A DNA stretch of 64,000 bases, taken from contig NZ_CP025979.1 of the NCBI RefSeq assembly GCF_002900365.1, positions 248,001 through 312,000 on the forward strand, written 5' to 3'. Made by a program: the position numbers and the translations under genes. The notes under the pieces were generated by a model, which searched no databases, was not told where the DNA came from, and was given only the letters and a program-made list of their open reading frames with translations. Source of the stretch: Escherichia marmotae (lineage in GTDB: Bacteria; Pseudomonadota; Gammaproteobacteria; Enterobacterales; Enterobacteriaceae). Of this stretch, positions 1 to 11,024 are shown piece by piece; positions within the stretch are counted from its first letter, which is position 1; every line of letters begins with the position of its first letter.

Positions 1-218
<218 letters not shown>

Positions 219-221
219 TGA

Positions 222-1199
<978 letters not shown>

Positions 1200-1258
1200 G
1201 GCGTTGCCTCATAATCATGTAATGGGATAACAGTTTACGAACCCATTATGGCTTTATA

Positions 1259-1274
1259 TGTGATCTGAATCTCA
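1259..1274. promoter_or_regulatory. CRP-binding site upstream of cdd
   Basis: TGTGA-N6-TCTCA is a close match to the CRP consensus TGTGA-N6-TCACA. A possible minus-strand -10 (TAAACT, 1232-1237) would give a start near 1225 and put the site centre about 41.5 bp upstream, the class II distance. That cdd is CRP/CytR regulated is established; the -10 choice is my inference. Confidence 0.6.
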
Positions 1275-1328
1275 TTAATTATACAACGCGTGAAACTTAC
1301 ATCAAAAATGCGCGACGCATCGCAAATT

Positions 1329-2455
<1,127 letters not shown>

Positions 2456-2594
2456 TTAATCTGTAAAATGTGCTACCGATCACATTAAGAAAACATCGCT
2501 TATTTTTCGCACCAGGGCATGACGATGTGAGCAGCGAACTCAGGCATACCATACTTTTGCAGATCAGAAAGCGCGCCAGCCATACATCAAGCAT

Positions 2595-2628
2595 AGAGAG
2601 GGATTGTAGTTTGCAGCAATCCCTCTCT
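2595..2628. other. Perfect 12-bp inverted repeat upstream of dusC
   Basis: AGAGAGGGATTG (2595-2606) is exactly repeated in inverted form as CAATCCCTCTCT (2617-2628) around a 10-nt loop. It lies in the 273-bp space between divergent yohJ and dusC, immediately before a second hairpin. It could be an operator or a folded leader element; it lacks a following T-tract. Confidence 0.7.
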
Positions 2629-2651
2629 GCAGACCTTTAATCCGTTGACCG

Positions 2652-2680
2652 GAGGCGCTACCATAGCGCCTCATTTTTTT
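2652..2680 (+). terminator. Terminator-like hairpin 12 nt before the dusC start
   Basis: GAGGCGCTA (2652-2660), a 3-nt loop and TAGCGCCTC (2664-2672) form a perfect 9-bp stem followed by ATTTTTTT. This has every feature of an intrinsic terminator but ends 12 nt before the dusC ATG. It may be an attenuator in the dusC leader, or may stop upstream transcription with the dusC message starting inside it. Confidence 0.65.
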
Positions 2681-2692
2681 GCGGGTGATGAT

Positions 2693-3640
2693 ATGCGTGT
2701 GTTACTGGCACCGATGGAGGGTGTGCTTGACTCCCTGGTGCGTGAATTACTGACCGAAGTTAATGACTACGATCTGTGCATCACCGAATTTGTCCGCGTG
2801 GTGGATCAACTGCTGCCGGTAAAAGTTTTTCATCGCATTTGTCCTGAGCTGCAAAACGCCAGTCGAACGCCTTCCGGGACACTGGTGCGGGTACAACTGC
2901 TGGGGCAGTTCCCGCAATGGTTAGCAGAGAACGCCGCCCGTGCGGTGGAGTTGGGTTCCTGGGGCGTGGATCTCAACTGCGGTTGCCCGTCGAAAACGGT
3001 TAACGGCAGTGGCGGCGGGGCAACGTTACTCAAAGATCCTGAACTTATCTATCAGGGGGTAAAAGCGATGCGCGAAGCTGTACCGGCGCATTTACCCGTC
3101 AGTGTGAAAGTGCGGCTTGGTTGGGACAGCGGTGATAAGAAGTTTGAAATTGCCGATGCTGTCCAGCAGGCTGGGGCTACGGAACTGGTCGTTCATGGGC
3201 GGACAAAGGAGCAGGGTTACCGTGCGGAGCATATCGACTGGCAGGCGATAGGCGATATTCGTCAGCGATTGGCCATTCCGGTTATTGCCAACGGAGAAAT
3301 CTGGGACTGGCAGAGTGCGCAACAATGTATAGCTATCAGCGGTTGTGACGCGGTGATGATTGGGCGTGGGGCGCTTAATATTCCTAACCTGAGCCGAGTG
3401 GTGAAATATAACGAACCGCGGATGCCGTGGCCGGAGGTCGTTGCATTGCTGCAAAAATATACCCGTCTGGAAAAACAGGGCGATACCGGGTTATATCACG
3501 TCGCACGGATTAAGCAGTGGTTGAGTTATTTGCGTAAAGAATATGATGAAGCAACGGATTTATTTCATCATGTTCGGGTGTTGAATAATTCCCCTGATAT
3601 TGCAAGGGCTATTCAGGCGATTGATATAGAAAAACTCTAA
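2693..3640 (+). CDS. dusC: tRNA-dihydrouridine(16) synthase
   Basis: 315 residues. It is an FMN-dependent enzyme that reduces U16 in tRNA D-loops with NADPH. The N-terminus [15 protein letters not shown] and the catalytic-loop NCGCPS motif (Cys near residue 98, the proton donor) followed by GSGGGATLL are typical of the Dus TIM barrel. The late GEIWDW and MIGRGAL segments are the FMN-phosphate site, and the C-terminal helical domain binds tRNA. An in-frame ATG 16 codons earlier would place the terminator-like hairpin inside the coding sequence, so I take the ATG at 2693. Confidence 0.96.
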   Translation: MRVLLAPMEGVLDSLVRELLTEVNDYDLCITEFVRVVDQLLPVKVFHRICPELQNASRTPSGTLVRVQLLGQFPQWLAENAARAVELGSWGVDLNCGCPSKTVNGSGGGATLLKDPELIYQGVKAMREAVPAHLPVSVKVRLGWDSGDKKFEIADAVQQAGATELVVHGRTKEQGYRAEHIDWQAIGDIRQRLAIPVIANGEIWDWQSAQQCIAISGCDAVMIGRGALNIPNLSRVVKYNEPRMPWPEVVALLQKYTRLEKQGDTGLYHVARIKQWLSYLRKEYDEATDLFHHVRVLNNSPDIARAIQAIDIEKL

Positions 3641-3679
3641 AAATCATCGACCCGATAGCCATAAGGGATAAGCCGGGGG

Positions 3680-3711
3680 GCAGGGGGAGGAGGTGATTAT
3701 CCACCCCCTGC
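3680..3711. other. Hairpin downstream of dusC
   Basis: GCAGGGGG (3680-3687) pairs with CCCCCTGC (3704-3711), with an inner GGTG/CACC pairing, about 40 nt after the dusC stop. No T-tract follows, so it may stabilise the 3' end rather than terminate. The rest of 3641-3820 shows nothing I can name. Confidence 0.5.
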
Positions 3712-3820
3712 GTGCTCCTTGCGCCAGTGATTATATGAAGCAATGTACATGACAGGGGCGCAACAGGATGAGAGACTGAAATATCCTCGTTATTTTCGGA
3801 GCTGATGACATTAATTAATT

Positions 3821-3904
3821 TTAAAATATCATCTTAAATACGCCAGTCACCACCAGTAGCCCAATCAGGAAAATAATCAATACTGCCCAGAGTATAATTT
3901 TCAT
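3821..3904 (-). CDS. yohP: YohP, 27-residue inner-membrane small protein
   Basis: The minus strand encodes MKIILWAVLIIFLIGLLV and nine further residues ending KMIF, then TAA. It is a single hydrophobic helix that I recognise as YohP, a known E. coli membrane microprotein whose mRNA and protein membrane targeting have been studied. An AAAGGA ribosome-binding site precedes the ATG. Its function is unresolved. Confidence 0.92.
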   Translation of the reverse strand: MKIILWAVLIIFLIGLLVVTGVFKMIF

Positions 3905-3934
3905 TGGCGTTCCTTTATTTGTGAGTGCTAAATA

Positions 3935-3941
3935 AGTATAG
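3935..3941 (-). promoter_or_regulatory. Possible sigma-S-type -10 of yohP
   Basis: On the minus strand CTATACT lies about 30 bp upstream of the yohP start. CTATACT is the preferred sigma-S extended -10. There is no strong -35, which also suits sigma-S. This is inferred from sequence alone. Confidence 0.4.
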
Positions 3942-4127
3942 GAAAAAACAAAACCCTTTGCCGCCATTCATAAAGAATTAAGATAAATCGGAGAATATCA
4001 TTCACTTACTTTATATCTTTCTGAATATGTCGTTTTATTGCCACTGATGTATTGCCACGCGAAACTAAAAAATATATCGCAACACACGGTAATCTCCGCG
4101 CACCTTTTCTTACCTGATTACTCCCCC

Positions 4128-5567
4128 ATGAATCGTGATTCCTTTTATCCGGCAATCGCCTGTTTTCCGTTGTTACTTACTCTGGCCGGGTGTGCGCCTA
4201 TGCATGAAACACGCCAGGCTTTAAGCCAGCAAACGCCCGCCACACATGTTGACACCGCATTACCGGTATCTCTGAAAAACGGCTGGCCGGACAGTCAGTG
4301 GTGGCTGGAATATCACGATAATCAACTCACTTCCTTAATTAATAATGCCATACAGAACGCGCCGGATATGCAGGTTGCTGAACAGCGCATTCAACTGGCT
4401 GAAGCACAGGCGAAGGCCGTCGCCGCCCAGGATGGTCCACAGCTCGATTTTTCTGCGGATATGGAACGGCAAAAAATGTCGGCAGAAGGGTTAATGGGGC
4501 CGTTTGCCCTGGACGATCCTGCCGCAGGCACTACCGGCCCCTGGTACACCAACGGCACCTTTGGTTTAATGGCGGGCTGGCATCTCGATATCTGGGGAAA
4601 GAATCGGGCGGAAGTGACTGCGCGCCTCGGTACGGTAAAAGCGCAGGCGGCAGAACGCGAGCAGACCCGGCAATTGCTGGCAGGCAGTGTGGCTCGTTTG
4701 TACTGGGAGTGGCAAACCCTGGCAGCTTTAAACACTGTCTTGCAGCAAATCGAAAAAGAGCAGAACACGATTATCGCGACCGACCGCCAGTTATATCTGC
4801 GCGGCATTACCTCGTCGGTTGAAGGTGTCGAAACCGATATCAATGCCAGCAAAACCCGGCAACAGCTCAACGATGTCGCGGGGAAAATGAAAATTATTGA
4901 GGCGCGGCTAACTGCGCTGACTAACAGCCAGACGAGCGCCTTAAAACTGCATCCGGTTGCGCTGCCCAAAGTGGAAAGCAAACTTCCTGACGACCTGGGC
5001 TATTCTTTGCTGGCTCGCCGGGCAGACTTACAGGCGGCACACTGGTACGTTGCATCATCCTTAAGCACCATCGATGCGGCAAAAGCTGCCTTTTACCCCG
5101 ACATCAACCTGATGGCCTTTCTGCAACAAGATGCGCTGCACTTAAGCGATTTGTTCCGTCATTCTGCGCAGCAAATGGGCGTTACGGCAGGTCTGACGCT
5201 ACCTATTTTCGATAGTGGTCGTCTTAACGCCAACCTTGATATTGTGAAAGCCGAAAGCAATTTGTCGATCGCCAGTTACAACAAAGCGGTGGTTGAAGCG
5301 GTGAATGACGTGGCGCGGGCAGCAACTCAGGTTCAGACACTGGCGGAGAAAAATCAGCATCAGGCGCAAATTGAGCGCGATGCCCTGCGGGTAGTTAGTC
5401 TGGCGCAGGCGCGTTTTAACGCAGGTATCATCGCAGGTTCTCGCATCAGCGAAGCCCGAATCCCGGCGCTCCGTGAACGGGCGAACGGTCTGCTTTTGCA
5501 AGGGCAATGGCTGGATGCGTCCATTCAGCTCACCGGTGCGCTGGGTGGTGGTTATAAACGTAGCTGA
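4128..5567 (+). CDS. mdtQ: Outer-membrane efflux channel lipoprotein (MdtQ)
   Basis: 479 residues, an RND-type outer-membrane factor of the NodT/OprM family. A lipoprotein signal ends in LTLAGC with the lipidated cysteine at residue 22, so the start at MNRDSF is preferred over an upstream in-frame ATG. Two TolC-like repeats follow, with the WHLDIWGKNR and LPIFDSGRLNANL segments marking equivalent beta-strand/helix junctions. From memory, K-12 carries a broken copy; here the frame is uninterrupted. No inner-membrane pump is adjacent, so it would need partners elsewhere. Its stop lies only 26 bp from the stop of convergent yohD. Confidence 0.93.
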   Translation: MNRDSFYPAIACFPLLLTLAGCAPMHETRQALSQQTPATHVDTALPVSLKNGWPDSQWWLEYHDNQLTSLINNAIQNAPDMQVAEQRIQLAEAQAKAVAAQDGPQLDFSADMERQKMSAEGLMGPFALDDPAAGTTGPWYTNGTFGLMAGWHLDIWGKNRAEVTARLGTVKAQAAEREQTRQLLAGSVARLYWEWQTLAALNTVLQQIEKEQNTIIATDRQLYLRGITSSVEGVETDINASKTRQQLNDVAGKMKIIEARLTALTNSQTSALKLHPVALPKVESKLPDDLGYSLLARRADLQAAHWYVASSLSTIDAAKAAFYPDINLMAFLQQDALHLSDLFRHSAQQMGVTAGLTLPIFDSGRLNANLDIVKAESNLSIASYNKAVVEAVNDVARAATQVQTLAEKNQHQAQIERDALRVVSLAQARFNAGIIAGSRISEARIPALRERANGLLLQGQWLDASIQLTGALGGGYKRS

Positions 5568-5593
5568 TGAATATGCCTGTGGGGGCGTTAGGT

Positions 5594-6163
5594 TTATCCA
5601 GCGTTTTTCTTCCCACGCCGTTTCAGCCACCAGCGCACGCCAACCACCAGAACCACGACCAGAATCAACCAAATCCAGTGTTTCAAATGCTGATCGAGAT
5701 TGTGCAGCCACGGCGCAATCACCTGGCCTCCCGCGTAACCAATAGCGGTAAAAATCAGCGCCCAGGCCAGCGCGCCGAGAATATTCAGTGGCAGAAAGAT
5801 TTTCGGTGGGAGCTGGCTGGCACCAATTAGCGTTGGGCCAATCACCCGAAAGCCGTACATAAAACGCGTGCCGATGACAAATAGATAAGGATGGCGCTGG
5901 ATCAGCTTTTGTGCGCGCTCAATTTTGTCCTGATGTTTTGATAAACGGCGTAACAGTTTGCCGCCAAATCGCCGTCCGCACAGATAAAGCACCTGGTCGC
6001 CAATCATGCCGCCAAGCGCCACAGAAAGAACCACCAGTGGGAATTTTAATAATCCCTGATGTGCCGCAACGCCCCCCAGCAATGTCACGGTTTCACCCTC
6101 TGCCAGACTACCGAGCACCAGCGCGGCATAACCATATTGTGAGATGAGTGTATTGAGATCCAT
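5594..6163 (-). CDS. yohD: DedA-family inner-membrane protein
   Basis: 189 residues starting MDLNTLISQYGYAAL, with the DedA/SNARE-associated motif region G-GGMIGDQVLYLCGRRFG and the later F-R--GP-LIGAS segment. DedA proteins are undecaprenyl-phosphate or lipid flippase-type transporters. The C-terminus ends KRRGKKNAG; from memory the K-12 protein is slightly longer with a different tail, and yohF (next to it in K-12) is absent here. The altered tail may therefore lie at a deletion junction. The ATG chosen gives the family length; upstream in-frame sequence is not DedA-like. Confidence 0.93.
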   Translation of the reverse strand: MDLNTLISQYGYAALVLGSLAEGETVTLLGGVAAHQGLLKFPLVVLSVALGGMIGDQVLYLCGRRFGGKLLRRLSKHQDKIERAQKLIQRHPYLFVIGTRFMYGFRVIGPTLIGASQLPPKIFLPLNILGALAWALIFTAIGYAGGQVIAPWLHNLDQHLKHWIWLILVVVLVVGVRWWLKRRGKKNAG

Positions 6164-6332
6164 AGGTCGGTCTGTCTCCGTTTGATTGTCTGTAAGCATA
6201 CACCCTGTGAATTGTTTACGCAGGAGAAGGCGTTTTATCACGCGACGCAAATTTTGCGTCAGAACAAAAAACAACCACAAACTGACTTATACTTGAACTG
6301 TCAGGTTCATGAACTCACAACAAGGGGGCGGT

Positions 6333-6920
6333 ATGAGCCATGTCTGGGGACTGTTTTCCCATCCCGATCGTGAAATGCAGGTGATTAATCGTGAAAACGA
6401 AACGATTTCTCATCACTACACCCACCACGTTCTGCTGATGGCGGCGATCCCGGTGATCTGCGCCTTTATTGGCACTACACAAATCGGCTGGAATTTTGGC
6501 GATGGCACTATCCTGAAGTTATCCTGGTTTACCGGACTGGCGCTGGCTGTCTTGTTTTATGGCGTTATGCTGGCTGGGGTGGCAGTGATGGGACGAGTCA
6601 TCTGGTGGATGGCACGCAATTACCCACAGCGCCCGTCGCTTGCGCACTGTATGGTTTTCGCGGGCTACGTTGCAACACCGCTGTTTTTAAGCGGCCTGGT
6701 GGCGCTTTACCCGTTGGTCTGGCTGTGTGCGCTGGTGGGAACGGTGGCGCTGTTTTACACCGGCTATCTGCTTTATCTCGGTATTCCAAGCTTCCTGAAT
6801 ATCAACAAAGAGGAAGGTCTTAGCTTCTCCAGTTCGACACTGGCGATTGGCGTGCTGGTGCTGGAAGTGCTGCTCGCCATTACCGTTATTCTGTGGGGTT
6901 ACGGTTATCGCCTGTTCTAG
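6333..6920 (+). CDS. yohC: YohC, Yip1-domain inner-membrane protein
   Basis: 195 residues starting MSHVWGLFSHPDREM, a soluble amphipathic N-terminus followed by five predicted membrane segments (about residues 35-55, 68-93, 108-130, 130-150 and 172-192). This is the Yip1-domain architecture. Function is unknown. The start follows a GGGGGCGGT stretch and matches the known protein. It stands alone and is divergent from yohD. Confidence 0.92.
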   Translation: MSHVWGLFSHPDREMQVINRENETISHHYTHHVLLMAAIPVICAFIGTTQIGWNFGDGTILKLSWFTGLALAVLFYGVMLAGVAVMGRVIWWMARNYPQRPSLAHCMVFAGYVATPLFLSGLVALYPLVWLCALVGTVALFYTGYLLYLGIPSFLNINKEEGLSFSSSTLAIGVLVLEVLLAITVILWGYGYRLF

Positions 6921-7093
6921 AAAGTTCTTTTGTGCTGCATTGTTGGCGTAAATATCAGCAATGCAGCATTTCCTCACGATTCTCCTTTGACGATCGCACT
7001 TTTTGCTCGTTATGATGGCCTCGCCAGCCTCAGTAAATCCTTACTCCGGCGGTGCGCAACCCATGCGCGTGAACCACTATCTGAATGCTCATC

Positions 7094-8023
7094 ATGCCGA
7101 AATTTCGAGTTTCTTTATTTAGCCTGGCCCTGATGCTGGCTGTGCCTTTTGCGCCTCAGGCCGTTGCCAAAACGGCAGCCGCGACTACAGCTTCGCAGCC
7201 GGAAATTGCCTCCGGTAGTGCGATGATTGTTGATCTCAATACCAACAAAGTGATCTATTCGAACCACCCGGATTTGGTGCGTCCGATTGCTTCAATTACC
7301 AAATTAATGACTGCGATGGTGGTGCTTGACGCACGATTGCCGCTGGATGAAAAACTGAAAGTGGATATCAGCCAGACGCCAGAGATGAAAGGCGTTTATT
7401 CGCGCGTGCGACTGAACAGCGAAATCAGCCGCAAAGAGATGCTGTTGTTGGCGCTGATGTCTTCAGAAAACCGCGCAGCGGCAAGCCTGGCGCACCATTA
7501 TCCTGGTGGCTATAACGCATTTATTAATGCGATGAATGCGAAAGCGAAATCTCTCGGAATGAACAACACGCGCTTCGTTGAACCGACCGGATTGTCGGTG
7601 CATAACGTTTCAACTGCCCGTGATTTAACCAAACTGCTGATTGCCACCAAACAGTATCCGTTGATTGGTCAGTTAAGTACCACTCGCGAAGAGATGGCGA
7701 CCTTCTCAAACCCGGCTTATACCTTGCCATTCCGTAATACTAACCACCTGGTGTATCGCGATAACTGGAATATCCAGTTAACCAAAACCGGTTTTACTAA
7801 TGCGGCGGGGCATTGCCTGGTAATGCGTACGGTCTTCAATAATAAACCGGTGGCGTTGGTGGTGATGGATGCATTTGGCAAATATACCCATTTTGCCGAT
7901 GCGAGTCGTTTACGCACGTGGATTGAAACCGGCAAAGTGATGCCTGTTCCGGCAGCGGCGTTGAGCTATAAAAAACAAAAAGCCGCCCAGATGGCGGCTG
8001 GGCAGACGGCTCAGAACGATTAA
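7094..8023 (+). CDS. pbpG: D-alanyl-D-alanine endopeptidase (PBP7)
   Basis: 309 residues. It is a periplasmic low-molecular-mass penicillin-binding protein that cleaves D-Ala-meso-DAP cross-bridges in peptidoglycan. A signal peptide covers about residues 1-25. The active-site motifs are all present: SITK (S67 nucleophile, K70), SEN (124-126) and KTG (231-233). The start is the ATG giving MPKFRVS; a start 3 codons earlier is possible. The C-terminal Ala-rich tail seems one residue shorter than I recall for K-12. A very large REP array begins 4 bp after the stop. Confidence 0.96.
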   Translation: MPKFRVSLFSLALMLAVPFAPQAVAKTAAATTASQPEIASGSAMIVDLNTNKVIYSNHPDLVRPIASITKLMTAMVVLDARLPLDEKLKVDISQTPEMKGVYSRVRLNSEISRKEMLLLALMSSENRAAASLAHHYPGGYNAFINAMNAKAKSLGMNNTRFVEPTGLSVHNVSTARDLTKLLIATKQYPLIGQLSTTREEMATFSNPAYTLPFRNTNHLVYRDNWNIQLTKTGFTNAAGHCLVMRTVFNNKPVALVVMDAFGKYTHFADASRLRTWIETGKVMPVPAAALSYKKQKAAQMAAGQTAQND

Positions 8024-8026
8024 GGG

Positions 8027-9089
8027 TAGGCCGGATAAGGCGTTCACGCCGCATCCGGCATTAGGTGCCCGTGCTTGATGCGATGCCTGCGCATCTTATC
8101 AGGCCTACAAACGTGACGCATCCGTAGGCCGGATAAGGCGTTCACGGCGCATCCGGCATTAGGTGCCCGTACCTGATGCGATGCCTGTGCATCTTATCAG
8201 GCCTACAAACGTGACGCGTCCGTAGGCAGGATAAGGCGTTCACGGCGCATCCGGCATTAGATGCCCGTGCCTGATGCGATGCCTGTGCATCTTATCAGGC
8301 CTACAAACGTGACGCGTCCGTAGGCAGGATAAGGCGTTCACGGCGCATCCGGCATTAGATGCCCGTGCCTGATGCGATGCCTGCGCATCTTATCTGGCCT
8401 ACAAGCGTGACGCGTCCGTAGGCCGGATCAGGCGTTCACGGCGCATCCGGCATTAGATGCCCGTGCCTGATGCGATGCCTGTGCATCTTATCAGGCCTAC
8501 AAACGTGACGCGTCCGTAGGCAGGATAAGGCGTTCACGGCGCATCCGGTATTAGGTGCCCGTACCTGATGCGATGCCTGTGCATCTTATCAGGCCTACAA
8601 ACGTGACGCGTCCGTAGGCCGGATAAGGCGTTCACGGCGCATCCGGCATTAGGTGCCCGTACCTGATGCGATGCCTGCGCATCTTATCTGGCCTACAAAC
8701 GTGACGCGTCCGTAGGCAGGATAAGGCGTTCACGGCGCATCCGGCATTAGGTGCCCGTACCTGATGCGATGCCTGCGCATCTTATCAGGCCTACAAACGT
8801 GACGCGTCCGTAGGCCGGATAAGGCGTTCACGGCGCATCCGGCATTAGGTGCCCGTACCTGATGCGATGCCTGCGCATCTTATCTGGCCTACAAACGTGA
8901 CGCGTCCGTAGGCAGGATAAGGCGTTCACGGCGCATCCGGCATTAGGTGCCCGTACCTGATGCGATGCCTGCGCATCTTATCAGGCCTACAAACGTGACG
9001 CGTCCGTAGGCCGGATAAGGCGTTCACGGCGCATCCGGCATTAGGTGCCCGTGCCTGATGCGATGCCTGTGCATCTTATCTGGCCTACA
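8027..9089. repeat. Tandem array of eleven 98-bp REP-pair (BIME) units
   Basis: The core CGTTCAC recurs at 8041, 8139, 8237, 8335, 8433, 8531, 8629, 8727, 8825, 8923 and 9021, exactly 98 bp apart with no indels. Each unit holds two opposed REPs (GTAGGCCGGATAAGGCGTT and TGCGCATCTTATCAGGCC types) plus a fixed spacer. Units 7-8 (8615-8810) are identical to units 9-10 (8811-9006), so the latest growth step was a 196-bp dimer duplication. It fills the whole pbpG-dld gap. Such BIMEs bind gyrase and IHF and can protect 3' ends of transcripts. Confidence 0.97.
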
Positions 9090-9113
9090 TCTGCATCAGG
9101 CATCCAGCCGTAT

Positions 9114-10829
9114 TTACTCTACTTCCTGCCAGTTTTTTCGCTTGCTGGTTTTACCGATCCCCGGGTTCATACTGTTGGTCGGATCGTTCTCGCGATAAAA
9201 CTTCTGCAGCGTCTCCGGTGCCTTATACAAATGACCAACGTTATGTTCGGCGGGATATTGTGCGCCGCGCTGCTGCAATAGTTCCAGCATCTGCTCCTTC
9301 AACGTATGCACATCCACACCTTTTTTAACGATGTAATCCTGGTGGAAGACGTAACACATAAAATGGCCGTAATAGAGTTTATGCACTAACTGGCTATCGA
9401 TCTCCGGCGGCAAATGCTCATACCACTCGGTGTCATTACGACGCAGAGCGATATCCAGTGCCAGAATGTCTTCGACTTCATCAGAATGCACCGCCTGATA
9501 ACGAATTGCCGCACCTGCTGCTGCGAAACGGTGCAAAAATGCTTTGCTGCCTTCCTCCGGCGTACAGACAAAGAAATCACCTTCCGCCTGTTTGAAATAA
9601 TCCACCAGCCAGGATTTGGCTTCGCCAATGCCATCGCCCGCCATTTTTAACAGCAGATGATGTTCATATTTATCGCGCCAGCTTTTCATACGCGGGGGCA
9701 AATGGCTGGGGAACAGATGGCCGAATTTCTGCATCGCACGGTCGGTAAAATGCGGGCGGAAGAATTTTACTTTTTCCAGCATCGCATCGGTACGCCCTTT
9801 GATATTAAAGAAGAGTGGCATCTTGTCGGTGCCAAGTTTATCGATCATCAGGAAGGTGTCTTTGCCGTATTTTTCCGCGATATCGTAGATATCCCGGTGC
9901 ATGTATTCCCCGGCAACCGGCAGATTTTCAAAATTGGCCAGAATATGGCGGCGGATTTCAGTCAGGACTTCCGGCTGATTGGTGCCGATATAAAACACCT
10001 GCTGATTTTTCTCTGCTGCGAAAGTGTCGAGACGTACCGCGAATACCGCCAGCTTACCGGCGCAGCCGGAGGCTTCAAACAGTCGATCCGGGTCAGCGTT
10101 ATAACGTGCGGGGGTGTCGGCTTCGATGTCACGCACGCGGTGAACATAATCATAATCGTGGGCGTGGCGGCCATCGTGGCGTACATCGTCATCTTTGATG
10201 CGATCGTCATCCAGTTTGCTGAGGATCTGCTCCGGCGTTTCGCCCAGATCAATCCCCAGATGGTTGACCAGCGTCAGTTTGCCGTTTTCATCAATGCGCG
10301 CGAACAACGACATTTCGGTATACGCCGGACCACGCTGTACCAGCGAGCCGCCGGAGTTGTTACAGATCCCCCCGATGACTGATGCGCCAATGCAGGATGA
10401 ACCAATCACCGAGTGCGGTTCGCGCCCCAATGGTTTCAGGGCTTTTTCCAGCGAATAAAGCGTGGTGCCAGGATATGCCAGCACTTGCTCACCCTTGCCG
10501 AGAACGTGCAGTTTGTCGAGTCGCAGGGTGCTGATGATAACGATATCGCGATCATAATCGTTACCGTTTGGCGTGGAGCCTTCGGTCAGGCCGGTATTGG
10601 CGGCTTGCATCAGAATAATTTTGTCAGCGGTGACGCAGGCTTTCAGTACCCGCCACAACTCCAGTAGCGAGCCTGGGAAAACAACGGCCAGCGCGTCGCC
10701 CTGACCGGAGCGGAAGCCCTTGCGATAGCGGGCCGTTTTTGCGGGATCGGTGAGCAGGTGTGAATGACCCACCAGGCGGGCAAGTTCATTCAAAAAGGCT
10801 TTATTATCAGTTGTTGTCATGGAAGACAT
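9114..10829 (-). CDS. dld: Quinone-dependent D-lactate dehydrogenase
   Basis: 571 residues. It is a peripheral membrane FAD enzyme that oxidises D-lactate to pyruvate and passes electrons to quinones. The N-terminal FAD-binding type 4 domain shows GSTPNGNDYDRD and IGGICNNSGGSLVQRG. The C-terminal half is the D-lactate dehydrogenase membrane-binding and cap region. The start is the ATG giving MSSMTTTDNK; an upstream in-frame ATG adds 11 residues not in the known protein. Its 3' end abuts the REP array and it diverges from bglX. Confidence 0.97.
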   Translation of the reverse strand: MSSMTTTDNKAFLNELARLVGHSHLLTDPAKTARYRKGFRSGQGDALAVVFPGSLLELWRVLKACVTADKIILMQAANTGLTEGSTPNGNDYDRDIVIISTLRLDKLHVLGKGEQVLAYPGTTLYSLEKALKPLGREPHSVIGSSCIGASVIGGICNNSGGSLVQRGPAYTEMSLFARIDENGKLTLVNHLGIDLGETPEQILSKLDDDRIKDDDVRHDGRHAHDYDYVHRVRDIEADTPARYNADPDRLFEASGCAGKLAVFAVRLDTFAAEKNQQVFYIGTNQPEVLTEIRRHILANFENLPVAGEYMHRDIYDIAEKYGKDTFLMIDKLGTDKMPLFFNIKGRTDAMLEKVKFFRPHFTDRAMQKFGHLFPSHLPPRMKSWRDKYEHHLLLKMAGDGIGEAKSWLVDYFKQAEGDFFVCTPEEGSKAFLHRFAAAGAAIRYQAVHSDEVEDILALDIALRRNDTEWYEHLPPEIDSQLVHKLYYGHFMCYVFHQDYIVKKGVDVHTLKEQMLELLQQRGAQYPAEHNVGHLYKAPETLQKFYRENDPTNSMNPGIGKTSKRKNWQEVE

Positions 10830-11024
10830 TTTCCACTCCTTGTGGTGGCGAAAAAACATCACAAACTAGAATAGCGCCTTGCACGACAATTCAGCGAGTG
10901 AATATTTTGAAAATTCAGACAATAAACAGAGCATTCTTTTTCTCTCTCCATCATGCTTATGGCAAACTACGGTTTTTGCACCATTTTCGCTGCCACGTCG
11001 GGCAACAGAGGAAGAAAAATCCAT

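Noticed and set aside
3716..3775. Small RNA between dusC and yohP
   Set aside because: TTGCGCC/GGCGCAA could pair over a long loop, but there is no clear promoter or terminator, so no RNA gene is supported.
8027..9089. CRISPR array
   Set aside because: Period is regular, but the whole 98-bp unit including spacer is conserved; there are no unique spacers and the sequence is REP-type, with no cas genes nearby.
9657..10382. 241-codon open frame opposite dld
   Set aside because: Antisense shadow of dld; no recognisable domain and no plausible promoter.
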